A DNA stretch of 64,000 nt from positions 60,285 to 124,284 of the forward strand of contig DATLUO010000135.1 of assembly GCA_035533075.1 (NCBI GenBank). Direction: 5' to 3'. The position numbers and the translations under genes are program-made. Each line of letters begins with the position of its first letter. The stretch's first letter is position 1. This DNA is from Pirellulales bacterium (GTDB taxonomy: Bacteria > Planctomycetota > Planctomycetia > Pirellulales > JAICIG01). The notes below the pieces were generated by a model. That model was not told the origin of the DNA. It did no database searches and saw only the letters and a list, made by a program, of their open reading frames with translations. Positions 53,767 through 62,340 of the stretch are shown in pieces.

Positions 53767-54192
53767 ATGCCCCTCAAGACCTATCGCGACGAAGCGCCGA
53801 GCTTGAACCTGACGTCGATGGTCGACGTGTTGTTCTGCCTGATTCTGTTTTTCATGGCCGCCAGCAAGTTCACGGAGCAGGAGCGTCGGCTCGACCTGTT
53901 TGTGCCCGAAGTCAGCGACGTTAGCGCCCTCTCCGCCCCGCCGGAAAAGAAGACCATTAACATTTATCGCGACGGAGTGATCGAAATGGACAGGCAAGTT
54001 GTGCCGAGCTTGCCGAGTCTGACCGATCGGCTGGCCGAGGCGCGACGGCAATATGCCGACATCGGCGTGCTGGTCCGCGGCGACGGCGAAGGAAAGTTTC
54101 AACGCGTGGCCGAGGTGCTGAACGCCTGCAAGCAGGCGGGCATTTCGGAACTGGGGATTTCGGTAAGATTGGCCAATCCACCGCAGAGGTAG
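53767..54192 (+). CDS. exbD: Biopolymer transport protein ExbD/TolR
   Basis: A 141-residue ExbD: a short cytoplasmic start (PLKTYRDEAPSLNLTSMVDV) and one transmembrane helix with the conserved proton-carrying Asp in TSMVDVLFCLILFFMAASKF near residue 20. A periplasmic domain follows (NIYRDGVIEMDRQVVPSLPS ... VLVRGDGEGKFQRVAEVLNA). The start is the ATG at 53767. A heptamer array separates it from exbB. A DNA methyltransferase gene begins 8 bases after its stop, which is foreign to this operon type. Confidence 0.92.
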   Translation: MPLKTYRDEAPSLNLTSMVDVLFCLILFFMAASKFTEQERRLDLFVPEVSDVSALSAPPEKKTINIYRDGVIEMDRQVVPSLPSLTDRLAEARRQYADIGVLVRGDGEGKFQRVAEVLNACKQAGISELGISVRLANPPQR

Positions 54193-54200
54193 AAGCTAAA

Positions 54201-55547
54201 ATGACGGACCATGCCAGGCAATGCCGCTCCCGAGTGCTTTTCACTGGCGATGAGCCTGGCGCTGCATCACATTCGACTGAGAACCCTGCGACCCGCGTGG
54301 TGTGCCGTCTGGCCGATGTGTCCCTGGATGCGACATCCATTTCACAAGACCGATTGAATATTGACGGCAAGGTCCGAAGCAACCTTTTTCCGTGGAATGG
54401 GCAGTTCTCTCCCCAGTTGGTCCACGTGCTCCTCGAGACTTACGGCCGGCGCGGGGATATCGTGCTGGACCCGTTTATGGGAAGCGGAACGGTTCTTGTT
54501 GAAGCGGCCCGCCTGCGACAACGACCGTTTGGAGCCGAGATCAACCCCGCCGCCTGCAAAATGGCGCAGACCTACGCCTTTATGAACGACTCCGTAGAGA
54601 CGCGCAAGGAAACGATTAAGGAAATTGACGAGGCACTCGTCGACGCGCTCGGATTTGGTCCGCTGTTTTCAGCCCTTGGCGAGCCCGGCCATGAGGCAGG
54701 CGCGAGACAAAAACTCCTGAATCTCTGGAGGCGGCAAGGGGCAGGGTCGCGAACCGGCCGGTTGCTGGAAACACTCATCGTACTTCTCGATTTCTACGGG
54801 CCTGACGTGGCTATGAAGAGAATCTTCGCTACCTGGCGCAAGTTATCACGACAAACTCTTGAGTTGCCGTTCACGGACGAGCCGGTCGACTTTGTGAACT
54901 GTGACGCCAGACATTTACCACTGGGCCCGGAAGTGGTCGACTTGGTTACCACTTCCCCACCCTATATCAACGTCTTTAACTACCACCAACAATACCGCGC
55001 GTCGGCCGAGGCGATGGGCTGGGACCTGCTGCACGTAGCCAAGTCGGAAATTGGAGCGAACAGGAAGCATCGGGGAAATCGATTTCTGACGGTGATTCAG
55101 TATTGCCTCGACATGTGTCAGGTGCTGGCAGAAATGCGGCGGGTTTGCAAGCCGTCGGCCCGGATCATTCTTGTCGTTGGGAGGGAATCGAACGTGCGCA
55201 AGACACCGTTTTACAACGGTGACATTGTCGTCCGCATCGGCACTCGCTGTGCGGCACTGTCGGCGGAATCACGGCAAGAGCGGGTCTTCAAGAACAAATT
55301 TGGCAGGCTCATCTACGAAGACATCTTGCATTTTCGCCGTGCGGACGAAGCGCGGGCCGAAAACGAGGCACCGGGCGCGATTGCAAAGGAAGTGCTTACG
55401 GAAGCTCTCGACTACTGCCCGGTGGAATCGGAGGAAGATCTCCACGATTCCCTTCGTAGGGCTGCCGAAGTCAAGCCGTCCGCGGTCTACTTTCGCCTAA
55501 ATACTGACGCGCATCAGAGACATGAAACTGCCCACGCCTCATCTTGA
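54201..55547 (+). CDS. Type II DNA methyltransferase, partner of a Bpu10I-family endonuclease
   Basis: A 448-residue DNA methyltransferase. Motif I (AdoMet) is IVLDPFMGSGTVLVEAARLR near residue 88. The catalytic motif IV is VVDLVTTSPPYINVFNYHQQ near residue 250. The order motif I then S-P-P-Y indicates an amino-methyltransferase of the N4-cytosine or N6-adenine type. NLFPWNGQFSPQLVHVLLET just before motif I is typical of the group. It would protect host DNA at the recognition site of the endonuclease encoded next, with which it overlaps by 26 bases. Base composition is a little less GC-rich than its neighbours and it splits an exbBD operon, both signs of lateral gain. Confidence 0.85.
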   Translation: MTDHARQCRSRVLFTGDEPGAASHSTENPATRVVCRLADVSLDATSISQDRLNIDGKVRSNLFPWNGQFSPQLVHVLLETYGRRGDIVLDPFMGSGTVLVEAARLRQRPFGAEINPAACKMAQTYAFMNDSVETRKETIKEIDEALVDALGFGPLFSALGEPGHEAGARQKLLNLWRRQGAGSRTGRLLETLIVLLDFYGPDVAMKRIFATWRKLSRQTLELPFTDEPVDFVNCDARHLPLGPEVVDLVTTSPPYINVFNYHQQYRASAEAMGWDLLHVAKSEIGANRKHRGNRFLTVIQYCLDMCQVLAEMRRVCKPSARIILVVGRESNVRKTPFYNGDIVVRIGTRCAALSAESRQERVFKNKFGRLIYEDILHFRRADEARAENEAPGAIAKEVLTEALDYCPVESEEDLHDSLRRAAEVKPSAVYFRLNTDAHQRHETAHASS

Positions 55548-56439
55548 AAAGCTGCAGGCCACCTTGGCCAACGACAAGCTTCCGCCGGAAGATAAGCCGG
55601 TCATCGAAGGGGCGATCCGCAGATATGACGAGTGGGTGAAGAAACTGCGCAGCGCAAATGGCAGCAGTGTCGATGACCTTGTCAAGCGGATGGTGGCGCT
55701 GCTCAACGACTACAGGCTCTATCTCGACGTGGAGGTGATCTTCGATCGGGAAGCGGACTTTCTCTACCGCCAAAAAGGCCAGACCAAGCTCGATAACAGC
55801 GTGATCGAAGAGTTTCTCCCGCACCTGGTCTACAAGTGCGTGATGCGGGACCGCGACACGACGGGAATCGCGATCGGGCCCAACACGACCTTCTCGTCCA
55901 TCTACTTCGCCTCGAGCCTCGATGCCCCGGCGAAGGGCGGCGGAATCACCGTCCGAACCAAGGACCAGGACTTTGCCATCGGAAAAGCGGTTTACCTCCG
56001 GGCATCGCATGACGAACATTTCAAGGAAGCGACGACCAAGGCGCTTTATGTCGGCTACGTATGCGCCGAGTGCAAAACCAACCTCGACAAGACGATGTTT
56101 CAAGAGGCGGTCGCGACAGCCCACGACACAAAGGCCGCTGTCACCGGAGCGAAATACTTTCTATTATGTGAATGGCTGGACATGCTGCCGCAGAGCACGG
56201 CCCCCACCGATATTGACGAGGTCATCATTCTCCGCAAGCAAAAACGAATGTCCTCGAACGTTCGCGCGAGCTTTGGCACGTCCGCGGGACGCAAAGCTGG
56301 TCGGAAGAAGTTCCTTAAATTCCTCCAGGACAACCCATTCAACCCAGACATGTTCTTGCGTTTTGTCAACCACCTCAGCGGGCTCTTCGGCGTCGAGGAA
56401 CCTGAAGAAAACACGGTTCTCAAGCAGGGCTATTTCTGA
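55522..56439 (+). CDS. Bpu10I-family type II restriction endonuclease
   Basis: A 305-residue protein beginning MKLPTPHLEKLQATLANDKL. The central strand YVGYVCAECKTNLDKTMFQE near residue 180 has the E-x-K of a PD-(D/E)xK nuclease. RTKDQDFAIGKAVYLRASHD precedes it and could supply the acidic partner. The overall layout recalls the Bpu10I/BbvCI family, whose enzymes cut asymmetric CCTNAGC-like sites as heterodimers. Here only one subunit gene is seen, so it may act as a homodimer or have a different site. The family name is from recognition, not a search. It overlaps the methyltransferase gene, and its TGA overlaps the next ATG by one base. Confidence 0.72.
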   Translation: MKLPTPHLEKLQATLANDKLPPEDKPVIEGAIRRYDEWVKKLRSANGSSVDDLVKRMVALLNDYRLYLDVEVIFDREADFLYRQKGQTKLDNSVIEEFLPHLVYKCVMRDRDTTGIAIGPNTTFSSIYFASSLDAPAKGGGITVRTKDQDFAIGKAVYLRASHDEHFKEATTKALYVGYVCAECKTNLDKTMFQEAVATAHDTKAAVTGAKYFLLCEWLDMLPQSTAPTDIDEVIILRKQKRMSSNVRASFGTSAGRKAGRKKFLKFLQDNPFNPDMFLRFVNHLSGLFGVEEPEENTVLKQGYF

Positions 56440-58535
56440 TGACCTCCCTCCGCCTCGACCGCTGGCTCGACTATCTCACGGGGCCCCAGTTGCTGTTGGG
56501 CATCGTGTGGCTGGGGATGATCTGCGTCACGGCCACGCTGCTCTTGATGATGGTCACGCGCTGGGGCCAGTCGCAGCCGCTGAAGAAGTGCATCATTTTG
56601 TCGCTGCTCACCCACGCCCTGCTGGCCACCTACGCCACGACCATCGAGATCGTGGGCGCGGCGCCGGCCGAAGAGGTGACCCGCGCCAGACTGGTTGACG
56701 CCGATCCCCACTCCGACGAGCAAGAAGGCGCCGCCAGCGGAAGCCCCGCGGCCGCAAAACCATGGGAAACATTTGCCACCGACTCCCCGCCCGACTCGAA
56801 ACCCAGCGAACTGGACCGCCCCGAGGCCCCGCCGATCGCCCAGCCGCTGGATGAAAACGTCGATGTATCAGCCGTGTTGCCGGCCGATCCCGATCTGATG
56901 CCGGCCGAAATGGCCAGGCCCGATCCCGCGTCGTTGGCCGAGGTGAAACCAGAATCGACGATCGACGCCGCCGAGGAAGAGCCGATCGAAGCGCCGGCCG
57001 CCAGCCGCCGCGAGACCCGCGACCCGGCGCTCGTGGAACGCACAGGCCCGACGAAAGCCGAGTCGCCGAAAAAGCCCGGCCCTCCCACGATGTCGGCCGC
57101 TGCGCCAGGCTTGCCGGGCGAGTTGAGCGACGTGCCGGCCCTGCCGCGAATGGTCGAGTTGCCCGCGGCCAAGCCCGGCCCCTTGTCGCCGGCGCCCTCC
57201 AGCGATCAGCCGGCCCGCAGCGCCACGCCGCTCGATGCCGAGACGTTGAGCGACTCGAACCGCCGCACGGCCAACGACGACCTGCGGCGGGAAGCGAATC
57301 TCGGCTCGATCGTCCACCGCGACGCCCGTCGCAATGCCGAAGCCGCATCGCCTGCGGCCGCACTCCGGCCCGACATGATTGCCAACCCCCTGCTGGCCCC
57401 GCGCAAACCGGCCTCCGACGAGCCGGGCGAAACTCCGCGGGTGTATGAAAACCGCCGCGCGTTGCACAAGGCCGAAATCATCGCCTCGCACGGCGGTTCG
57501 CCCGCCACCGAGGCCGCGGTCGCGGCGGCGCTCAAGTGGTTGGCCGCCCATCAGCACACCGACGGCCGCTGGGACGCCAGCCGCTTCGGCGCCGGACAAG
57601 ACCGCCGCATCGGCAACCAGCACCTTTACAACGTCGGCGTCGAGGCCGACAACGGCGTCACCGGGCTGGCTCTGCTCGCCTTTCTCGGCAACGGCCACAC
57701 GCAGCTCGAAGGCGACTATCAAGACACCGTCGATCGCGGGCTGGAATTCCTTGTGGCCACGCAAAAGGAGAACGGCAACCTCAGCGGCGACGCCGATCAG
57801 TTCGCCATCATGTATTGCCACGGCATGGCCGCCCTGGCGTTGAGCGAAGCCTACGCCATGACCCAGGACGATCGCTTTCTAGTGCCGGTGCAAAAGGCCA
57901 TCGGCTATACGCTGGCCGCGCAGGCCCACTCGGGCGGCTGGCGCTACAAGCCCGCCGAGACCGTCTGCGACACGAGTCAGCTCGGCTGGCAGCTCATGGC
58001 ACTGAAAAGTGCCGAGTTGGCCGGCATCGAGGTGCCCCCCAAGGCCCGGCAAGGGATGCTCCGCTTCCTGCAGACGGTTTCGTCGGGCAGGCACGGCGGA
58101 CTGGCCAGCTACCGGCCGATGAGCGTGGCCGGCGAGCGCGTCACCGTGAGCATGACGGCCGAGGCCCTCGTCTGCCGGCAGTTTTTGGGACTGGCGCGAA
58201 ACAACCCGGCCAGCGACGAGGCGGGCGATTATATCGCCACCAGCTTGCCCGGACGCGGCCCGAGCAACTTTTATTACTGGTACTACGCCACGCTGGGCAT
58301 GTTCCAACTGCAAGGCGCGCATTGGCAGCGGTGGAAGAACGCCCTGGAGCCGACGCTCATCGCCAGCCAGCGCACCGAGGGCGACCTGTCGGGAAGCTGG
58401 GATCCCGACCCGGTTTGGGGCGGGCATGGCGGCCGCGTCTATTCGACCGCCCTAGGGGCACTTTGCCTCGAGGTCTATTACCGCTTTTTGCCGCTTTACG
58501 TGCAGGCCGCCGAGGCCGCTGGCGACGCTAAGTGA
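56439..58535 (+). CDS. Membrane-anchored alpha/alpha-toroid (squalene cyclase/prenyltransferase repeat) protein
   Basis: A 698-residue protein. Two transmembrane helices are near residues 15-75 (LLGIVWLGMICVTATLLLMM; CIILSLLTHALLATYATTIE). A 270-residue low-complexity Pro/Ala/Glu linker follows, then from residue about 350 an alpha/alpha toroid with prenyltransferase/squalene-oxidase repeats: ALKWLAAHQHTDGRWDASRF, GLEFLVATQKENGNLSG, IGYTLAAQAHSGGWRYKPAE, GSWDPDPVWGGHGGRVYST. In planctomycetes such proteins commonly follow TPR-exbB-exbD genes. The start overlaps the endonuclease stop (TGATG). The linker and membrane anchor suggest it reaches into the periplasm; enzymatic activity is unproven. 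Confidence 0.85.
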   Translation: MTSLRLDRWLDYLTGPQLLLGIVWLGMICVTATLLLMMVTRWGQSQPLKKCIILSLLTHALLATYATTIEIVGAAPAEEVTRARLVDADPHSDEQEGAASGSPAAAKPWETFATDSPPDSKPSELDRPEAPPIAQPLDENVDVSAVLPADPDLMPAEMARPDPASLAEVKPESTIDAAEEEPIEAPAASRRETRDPALVERTGPTKAESPKKPGPPTMSAAAPGLPGELSDVPALPRMVELPAAKPGPLSPAPSSDQPARSATPLDAETLSDSNRRTANDDLRREANLGSIVHRDARRNAEAASPAAALRPDMIANPLLAPRKPASDEPGETPRVYENRRALHKAEIIASHGGSPATEAAVAAALKWLAAHQHTDGRWDASRFGAGQDRRIGNQHLYNVGVEADNGVTGLALLAFLGNGHTQLEGDYQDTVDRGLEFLVATQKENGNLSGDADQFAIMYCHGMAALALSEAYAMTQDDRFLVPVQKAIGYTLAAQAHSGGWRYKPAETVCDTSQLGWQLMALKSAELAGIEVPPKARQGMLRFLQTVSSGRHGGLASYRPMSVAGERVTVSMTAEALVCRQFLGLARNNPASDEAGDYIATSLPGRGPSNFYYWYYATLGMFQLQGAHWQRWKNALEPTLIASQRTEGDLSGSWDPDPVWGGHGGRVYSTALGALCLEVYYRFLPLYVQAAEAAGDAK

Positions 58536-58554
58536 TTGCCAGCATTACTATTCC

Positions 58555-58594
58555 GTAGGGTGGGACCAGCGAGCTTGCGAGCGCCGGCCCACCG
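58555..58594. repeat. REP-like element (forward arm)
   Basis: GTAGGGTGGGACCAGCGAGC followed by TTGCGAGCGCCGGCCCACCG, paired with 58609-58652. Confidence 0.9.
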
Positions 58595-58608
58595 ATTGCG
58601 ACGTCCAT

Positions 58609-58652
58609 TGCGGTGGGCCGGCGCTCGCAAGCTCGCTGGCCCCACCCTACAC
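58609..58652. repeat. REP-like element (reverse arm)
   Basis: GCGGTGGGCCGGCGCTCGCA followed by AGCTCGCTGGCCCCACCCTA. The 14-bp spacer holds ATTGCGACGTCCATT, centred on GACGTC like several other pairs. Confidence 0.9.
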
Positions 58653-58835
58653 GGCTTACGCCGTAAGCGGGCGACGGGTGTTTGACACTCACCCGCTCGC
58701 CAGTACAATTGCATATTGATGGCGGTGGCCTTGCGCAGCCGTAGCGCGGGCCGTCGTCGAAGCCCGCCTAAAACTTCCGCTGGCAGTCGTCCGCTACGGT
58801 ATTCGGCTGCCACGCTCATCTGAAAGAACTCGGCC

Positions 58836-59054
58836 ATGCTTGCGCTGTTTGGGGTTCCGTTGTTTGGCATATTTGGCGTCGGTCCGGTCGAGCTGTTGGT
58901 GGTGGGCGGGGTGGTGTTGTTGCTGTTCGGAAATCGTCTGCCAAGCTTGATGCGCTCGCTGGGGCGGAGCATGGTCGAGTTCAAGAAAGGCGTGAACGAG
59001 ATCGAGCATGACGACACGGAAGGCGGCGGTGCGGCTCCGTCGGGCAATCCGTGA
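58836..59054 (+). CDS. tatA: Twin-arginine translocase TatA/TatE family subunit
   Basis: A 72-residue protein with the TatA layout: one N-terminal transmembrane helix (VGPVELLVVGGVVLLLFGNR), the hinge with F-G, an amphipathic helix (LPSLMRSLGRSMVEFKKGVN) and a short acidic tail. TatA oligomers form the pore or membrane-thinning component of the Tat pathway, which exports folded proteins such as the Tat-signal DUF1501 protein in this window. A second tatA-like gene follows 53 bases later; tatC is absent from the window. Confidence 0.92.
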   Translation: MLALFGVPLFGIFGVGPVELLVVGGVVLLLFGNRLPSLMRSLGRSMVEFKKGVNEIEHDDTEGGGAAPSGNP

Positions 59055-59107
59055 ATGTTCGGCCCTGTAAGTCCTGAATTAACTCTCAACTGGTCGGGGA
59101 GATCGGT

Positions 59108-59452
59108 ATGTTTGGTCTAAGTCCAGTCGAATTGATGGTGGTGGGCGTGGTGGCGGTGCTGCTGTTCGGCTCCAAGTTGCCGAGCGTGGCCCGCTCGGTG
59201 GGCAAGAGCTTGGGGGAGTTCAAAAAGGGAATGCAGGATCTGCAAAACGAGTTGCACCAGTCCGACTCGCGTCCTTCTCAGGTGCGGCGCTACCATGAAA
59301 TCGACGACCGCGAAGAGGCGACGGCGCCCAAGTTCGAGCCGCCCGCTTCGGAGCCGACGCTGGAAGAGCCTCCCAACGACGTCGCGTCTTCCGAGCCGCC
59401 CCGTGAAACCGTGCCGCCCGACGCCGGCGAAAAACCGTTCGGCCAGACGTAG
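59108..59452 (+). CDS. tatA: Second TatA/TatB-like subunit
   Basis: A 114-residue protein: a transmembrane helix (LSPVELMVVGVVAVLLFGSK), the amphipathic helix LPSVARSVGKSLGEFKKGMQ, then a longer charged, Pro-rich tail (residues 45-114) containing EEATAPKFEPPASEP. The longer tail is more TatB-like than in the preceding gene, but the L-F-G hinge and F-K-K-G motif are TatA-type. Together the pair may supply both pore and adaptor roles. It ends 12 bases before a REP-like pair. Confidence 0.9.
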   Translation: MFGLSPVELMVVGVVAVLLFGSKLPSVARSVGKSLGEFKKGMQDLQNELHQSDSRPSQVRRYHEIDDREEATAPKFEPPASEPTLEEPPNDVASSEPPRETVPPDAGEKPFGQT

Positions 59453-59464
59453 GTCGCCAGTAGA

Positions 59465-59503
59465 TGTAGGGTGGGACCAACGAGCTTGCGAGCGCTGGCC
59501 CAC
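59465..59503. repeat. REP-like element (forward arm)
   Basis: GTAGGGTGGGACCAACGAGC followed by TTGCGAGCGCTGGCCCACC, paired with 59521-59562. Confidence 0.9.
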
Positions 59504-59520
59504 CGTAATCGACGTCGCAA

Positions 59521-59562
59521 TCGGTGGGCAGGCGCTCGCAAGCTCGCTGGTCCCACCCTACA
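59521..59562. repeat. REP-like element (reverse arm)
   Basis: TCGGTGGGCAGGCGCTCGCA followed by AGCTCGCTGGTCCCACCCTA, between the convergent tatA-like and holB genes. It could also act as a bidirectional transcription barrier. Confidence 0.9.
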
Positions 59563-59571
59563 GCGACTCCG

Positions 59572-60633
59572 CTACGCGGCTTTTCGGGCAATCAGCCGCG
59601 AGAGGTCGTCCACCCAACATTCGATCCAGATCGCCTGGTTGGCGTTTCGGTCGATGTGGGCCAGCGCGTCAAAACATCGCTCGACGCAGGCCACCGCGTC
59701 TTCTCCGCCAGCCGGCCAATTCATGGCCGCGATTTCGACCGCCTTCGCCAGCTCGGCGTCGCCGGTCGGGGAAACGCCGGTCAAGCGCCGCACGAGCTGC
59801 CGGTAAAACTCGGCCGCGAACGTCACGATCTGCCGGGCACGCGCTCGCCGCAACGGCGCTTCTTTGCCCGCCTCGTCGACAAAGGCCAGCACGGCCTTGG
59901 CCAGCCGCACGCTGTCAAACCGTGCCTCGGCCAACCGGCTGACTAACTCGCCACGGAACTTCCACAACTCGGCGCCGGCCAGCTCGCGCGCTCGTGCCAA
60001 GCTCCCTTCGCTATAGGTCGCCAGCCGCTGCGCCTCCTCGTGATTGGCGGCTATGCCTTGCGACAACAACAGCGAAGCCACGACGTCGCGGGCCAGCGGA
60101 GCGAAGCGGATGATTTGCGATCGCGAGCGGATGGTCGGCAACTGCCGGTCGACGCTGCTCGAGACCAGAATGATCACCGACCGCGGCGGAGGCTCTTCCA
60201 GCGTTTTGAGCAGGCAATTCGCCCCTTCCTCGTTGAGATAGTCGGCGTCGTCGATGATGGCCACCCGTCGCCCGCCCATGAACGGCTTGAGCGAAATGTC
60301 GTGGCACAGCCCCTCGCGCATCCGCCGGTCGCCGCTGCCGATCAGAAGCTGAACCGGGATTTCGCTTTTCTCGTCCGGCTTGGCCACGACGATCAAATCG
60401 GGATGCGTCCCGGCCTGCACCTGCTGGCAACTCGCGCAGTGGCCGCACGGTTCGAGTCGTTCGGGCGGATTGGTCTGGCACAACAGCGTCTGGGCCAGCT
60501 TGTGGGCGAAGGCGTGCTTGCCGACGCCGTTTGGCCCCACGAACAAATAGGTGCTGGCCAGCCGCCCGCGGCCCAGCGTGCGGCGGAACTGTTCCACAAC
60601 GTCGTCATGTCCTTCGATGCCTTGCCAACTCAT
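59572..60633 (-). CDS. holB: DNA polymerase III subunit delta prime
   Basis: A 353-residue AAA+ clamp-loader subunit. It begins SWQGIEGHDDVVEQFRRTLG, with the P-loop YLFVGPNGVGKHAFAHKLAQ near residue 30 (His replaces the usual Ser/Thr after Lys). The four-Cys zinc module is CGHCASCQQVQAGTHPDLIV near residue 63 with an earlier Cys, and the sensor region is RRVAIIDDADYLNEEGANCL near residue 118. Delta prime subunits commonly have degenerate ATP sites, so the His is not alarming. With delta and DnaX it loads the beta clamp at the replication fork. Start ATG at 60631-60633. Confidence 0.92.
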   Translation of the reverse strand: MSWQGIEGHDDVVEQFRRTLGRGRLASTYLFVGPNGVGKHAFAHKLAQTLLCQTNPPERLEPCGHCASCQQVQAGTHPDLIVVAKPDEKSEIPVQLLIGSGDRRMREGLCHDISLKPFMGGRRVAIIDDADYLNEEGANCLLKTLEEPPPRSVIILVSSSVDRQLPTIRSRSQIIRFAPLARDVVASLLLSQGIAANHEEAQRLATYSEGSLARARELAGAELWKFRGELVSRLAEARFDSVRLAKAVLAFVDEAGKEAPLRRARARQIVTFAAEFYRQLVRRLTGVSPTGDAELAKAVEIAAMNWPAGGEDAVACVERCFDALAHIDRNANQAIWIECWVDDLSRLIARKAA

Positions 60634-60681
60634 GCCCCCAAGATAAGGCCAGCGGGCCGAAGGCGGAAGATGCTCGCCCGC

Positions 60682-61638
60682 TCACTTCAGAAAATCACCC
60701 GGAACGGTCAGGCCGTCGCCGCGGGTCCCCAGCCGTTGAAAGATCAAACCTTCGCTCGTGTAACCGTTTGGGCCGTCCGCGGCGATGGTCTGGATGAAGT
60801 GGACGGAGCCGTCGGCGAAGACGAAGTTCGAGCCTGCCGGGTGCATGCTCGAAAAGTCGTCGAGGCCGGCGCCGTCGTTGCCGTCGAATGCGGCGTTGTT
60901 CAAGTGGGCGTGCGCAAGAGTCAGTCCGGAAGCTTGCAAGTACGTACCCGCCACGACGGGCTGGCAGGTGTTGTACTTGCCTCGCACGACCGCGGCGTTG
61001 TTCATCGCCCCGGCCCAAATGCCTTGGGAAATTCCGAAGGCTCTATCACCGGCCAGGATCGTGAAGGTCGTTCCATCGAGGATCTCAGCGAACCGCGTTC
61101 CGCTGTTGCGGTAGAAGAGGCCGTCGCCGGTCGCCGCGAAAACTTCGAAGGCATCGCTGCCGGTGCAAGCAGCGTAGCTCGCCGGCGCCGCCAGCGCCAC
61201 CGTGCTGCCCGACGCATTGGGCAGGGCGTACGGCGTGTCGGGTACGATGTCCGAAGGACAGAGGTACGGGGCGACCCAGGTTTGAACCGCACGGGCGTTC
61301 GCGGGGTGCTGGACGGGGAGGCTGAAGTTGGCCGACTGAGAGACCGCGTTTTGCTCCATATTCGGCAGCAGGAACGCGGCCCAGCCCCAGCCGGGCGTGG
61401 TGTCGGTTTCTCCGTCGACATACGGGCCGGCGGCGAGGTAGCCGGGCGGCAAGCGACGCATCGCATCGTGGTAGTTCTGAAAAGCGATGCCCATCTGCTT
61501 CAAATTGTTCACGCACTGCGTCCGCCGCGCGCTTTCGCGTGCCGCCTGCACGGCCGGCAGCAGAAGCCCGATCAAAATGCCGACGATCGCAATCACCACC
61601 AACAGTTCGACCAGCGTAAAACCTTTCCGCGTCGGCAT
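60682..61638 (-). CDS. DUF1559 pseudopilin-like protein
   Basis: A 318-residue protein with a type IV prepilin leader: [20 protein letters not shown], cleavage expected between G and F, then [20 protein letters not shown]. The DUF1559 domain continues with [17 protein letters not shown] and ends in the family motif [17 protein letters not shown] near residue 275. These proteins are hugely amplified in planctomycetes, and probably assemble as minor pilins or a type II secretion-like pseudopilus. The start is the ATG at 61636-61638. Confidence 0.93.
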   Translation of the reverse strand: MPTRKGFTLVELLVVIAIVGILIGLLLPAVQAARESARRTQCVNNLKQMGIAFQNYHDAMRRLPPGYLAAGPYVDGETDTTPGWGWAAFLLPNMEQNAVSQSANFSLPVQHPANARAVQTWVAPYLCPSDIVPDTPYALPNASGSTVALAAPASYAACTGSDAFEVFAATGDGLFYRNSGTRFAEILDGTTFTILAGDRAFGISQGIWAGAMNNAAVVRGKYNTCQPVVAGTYLQASGLTLAHAHLNNAAFDGNDGAGLDDFSSMHPAGSNFVFADGSVHFIQTIAADGPNGYTSEGLIFQRLGTRGDGLTVPGDFLK

Positions 61639-61639
61639 T

Positions 61640-62340
61640 GGCCTGCTCTCCTCCCATCGAATTTCGTTCCGGATGGCCGTCCCTATGCACGCCGTGCGCC
61701 GAAGTCGGCGGTGCAATTGGGATCCGCGGAAATCACGGCAGATTTGAGCGCAATCGAGCCGCCCGCCATGATGCCCCCCTGCGACATGGCGATTCTTTCG
61801 CCACTCGCGGCGAAAAAATCGCCGGCAGGACGGGCCGCCGATTTTGAAACGGTGGAAGATGCGAAGAAACAGGCACTCGAGCGCAGCGGCGGTATCGCGC
61901 ACGCGCGTGGGAAATCCGTTTGCACGGGCCACCCCACTGGTGTAGGATCACCGGAAACGAGCAGGCTCGTTGCCTGTGCCGTTGCGTGCCGTTCGCCTTC
62001 AGTAGCAGGCACAGTCCCTGTGCCGTTCGCCCGGTAAGTGCCGCATGAAGTGGGGATTTCGCAAGCCGTCGCTTCGCAAGCGGATTGCCGCGCGAACGAG
62101 TTGGAAGCGTTACGTGCGGCAGCAACAGCCCTTATCGGGCACAGGCGGTGGTGCAGTACACCTTGCAAGACCTGGCGAGCCAGGGGCACTGCGGCTATCC
62201 CGAACCGGGCGTGGTAGAACACGCGCGACGAAGAGCATGAGGAAGGGACTGCCGGACTGGCGCGAGATGGAGTGACCGGATGCTGCGCGGGGGCGACTGC
62301 TGGACAAGTAGCTACCTGACTTGCACGCGAACGTTGCCTC
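61640..62340. other. Intergenic stretch of relics and GCAGGCACAGTCCC-type repeats
   Basis: 700 bases without an intact gene. At 61963-61998 and 62001-62033 are two related copies of a sequence containing AGCAGGCACAGTCCCTGTGC and GCCGTTCGCC, each with an internal inverted repeat (GGCACAG/CTGTGCC). At 62045 a frame reads MKWGFRKPSLRKRIAARTSW for about 25 residues and then changes character, looking like the start of a small phage-type protein. At 62149-62240 a frame reads QYTLQDLASQGHCGYPEPGV, which recalls part of RecD2-type helicases. All are fragments. Confidence 0.5.
62149..62240 (+). pseudogene. Possible RecD2-type helicase fragment
   Basis: Thirty residues, VVQYTLQDLASQGHCGYPEP then GVVEHARRRA, in a single frame ending in TGA. 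The block resembles the helical segment preceding the helicase core of RecD2/ExoV alpha subunits (a 'Y-A-L-x-x-L-x-x-x-G-H-C' pattern). There is no helicase motif on either side, so this is only a remnant. Confidence 0.35.

Noticed and set aside
60040..62037. A 665-codon forward frame antisense to holB and the DUF1559 gene
   Set aside because: It opposes two clear genes and has mirror-frame composition rich in Arg, Gly and His.
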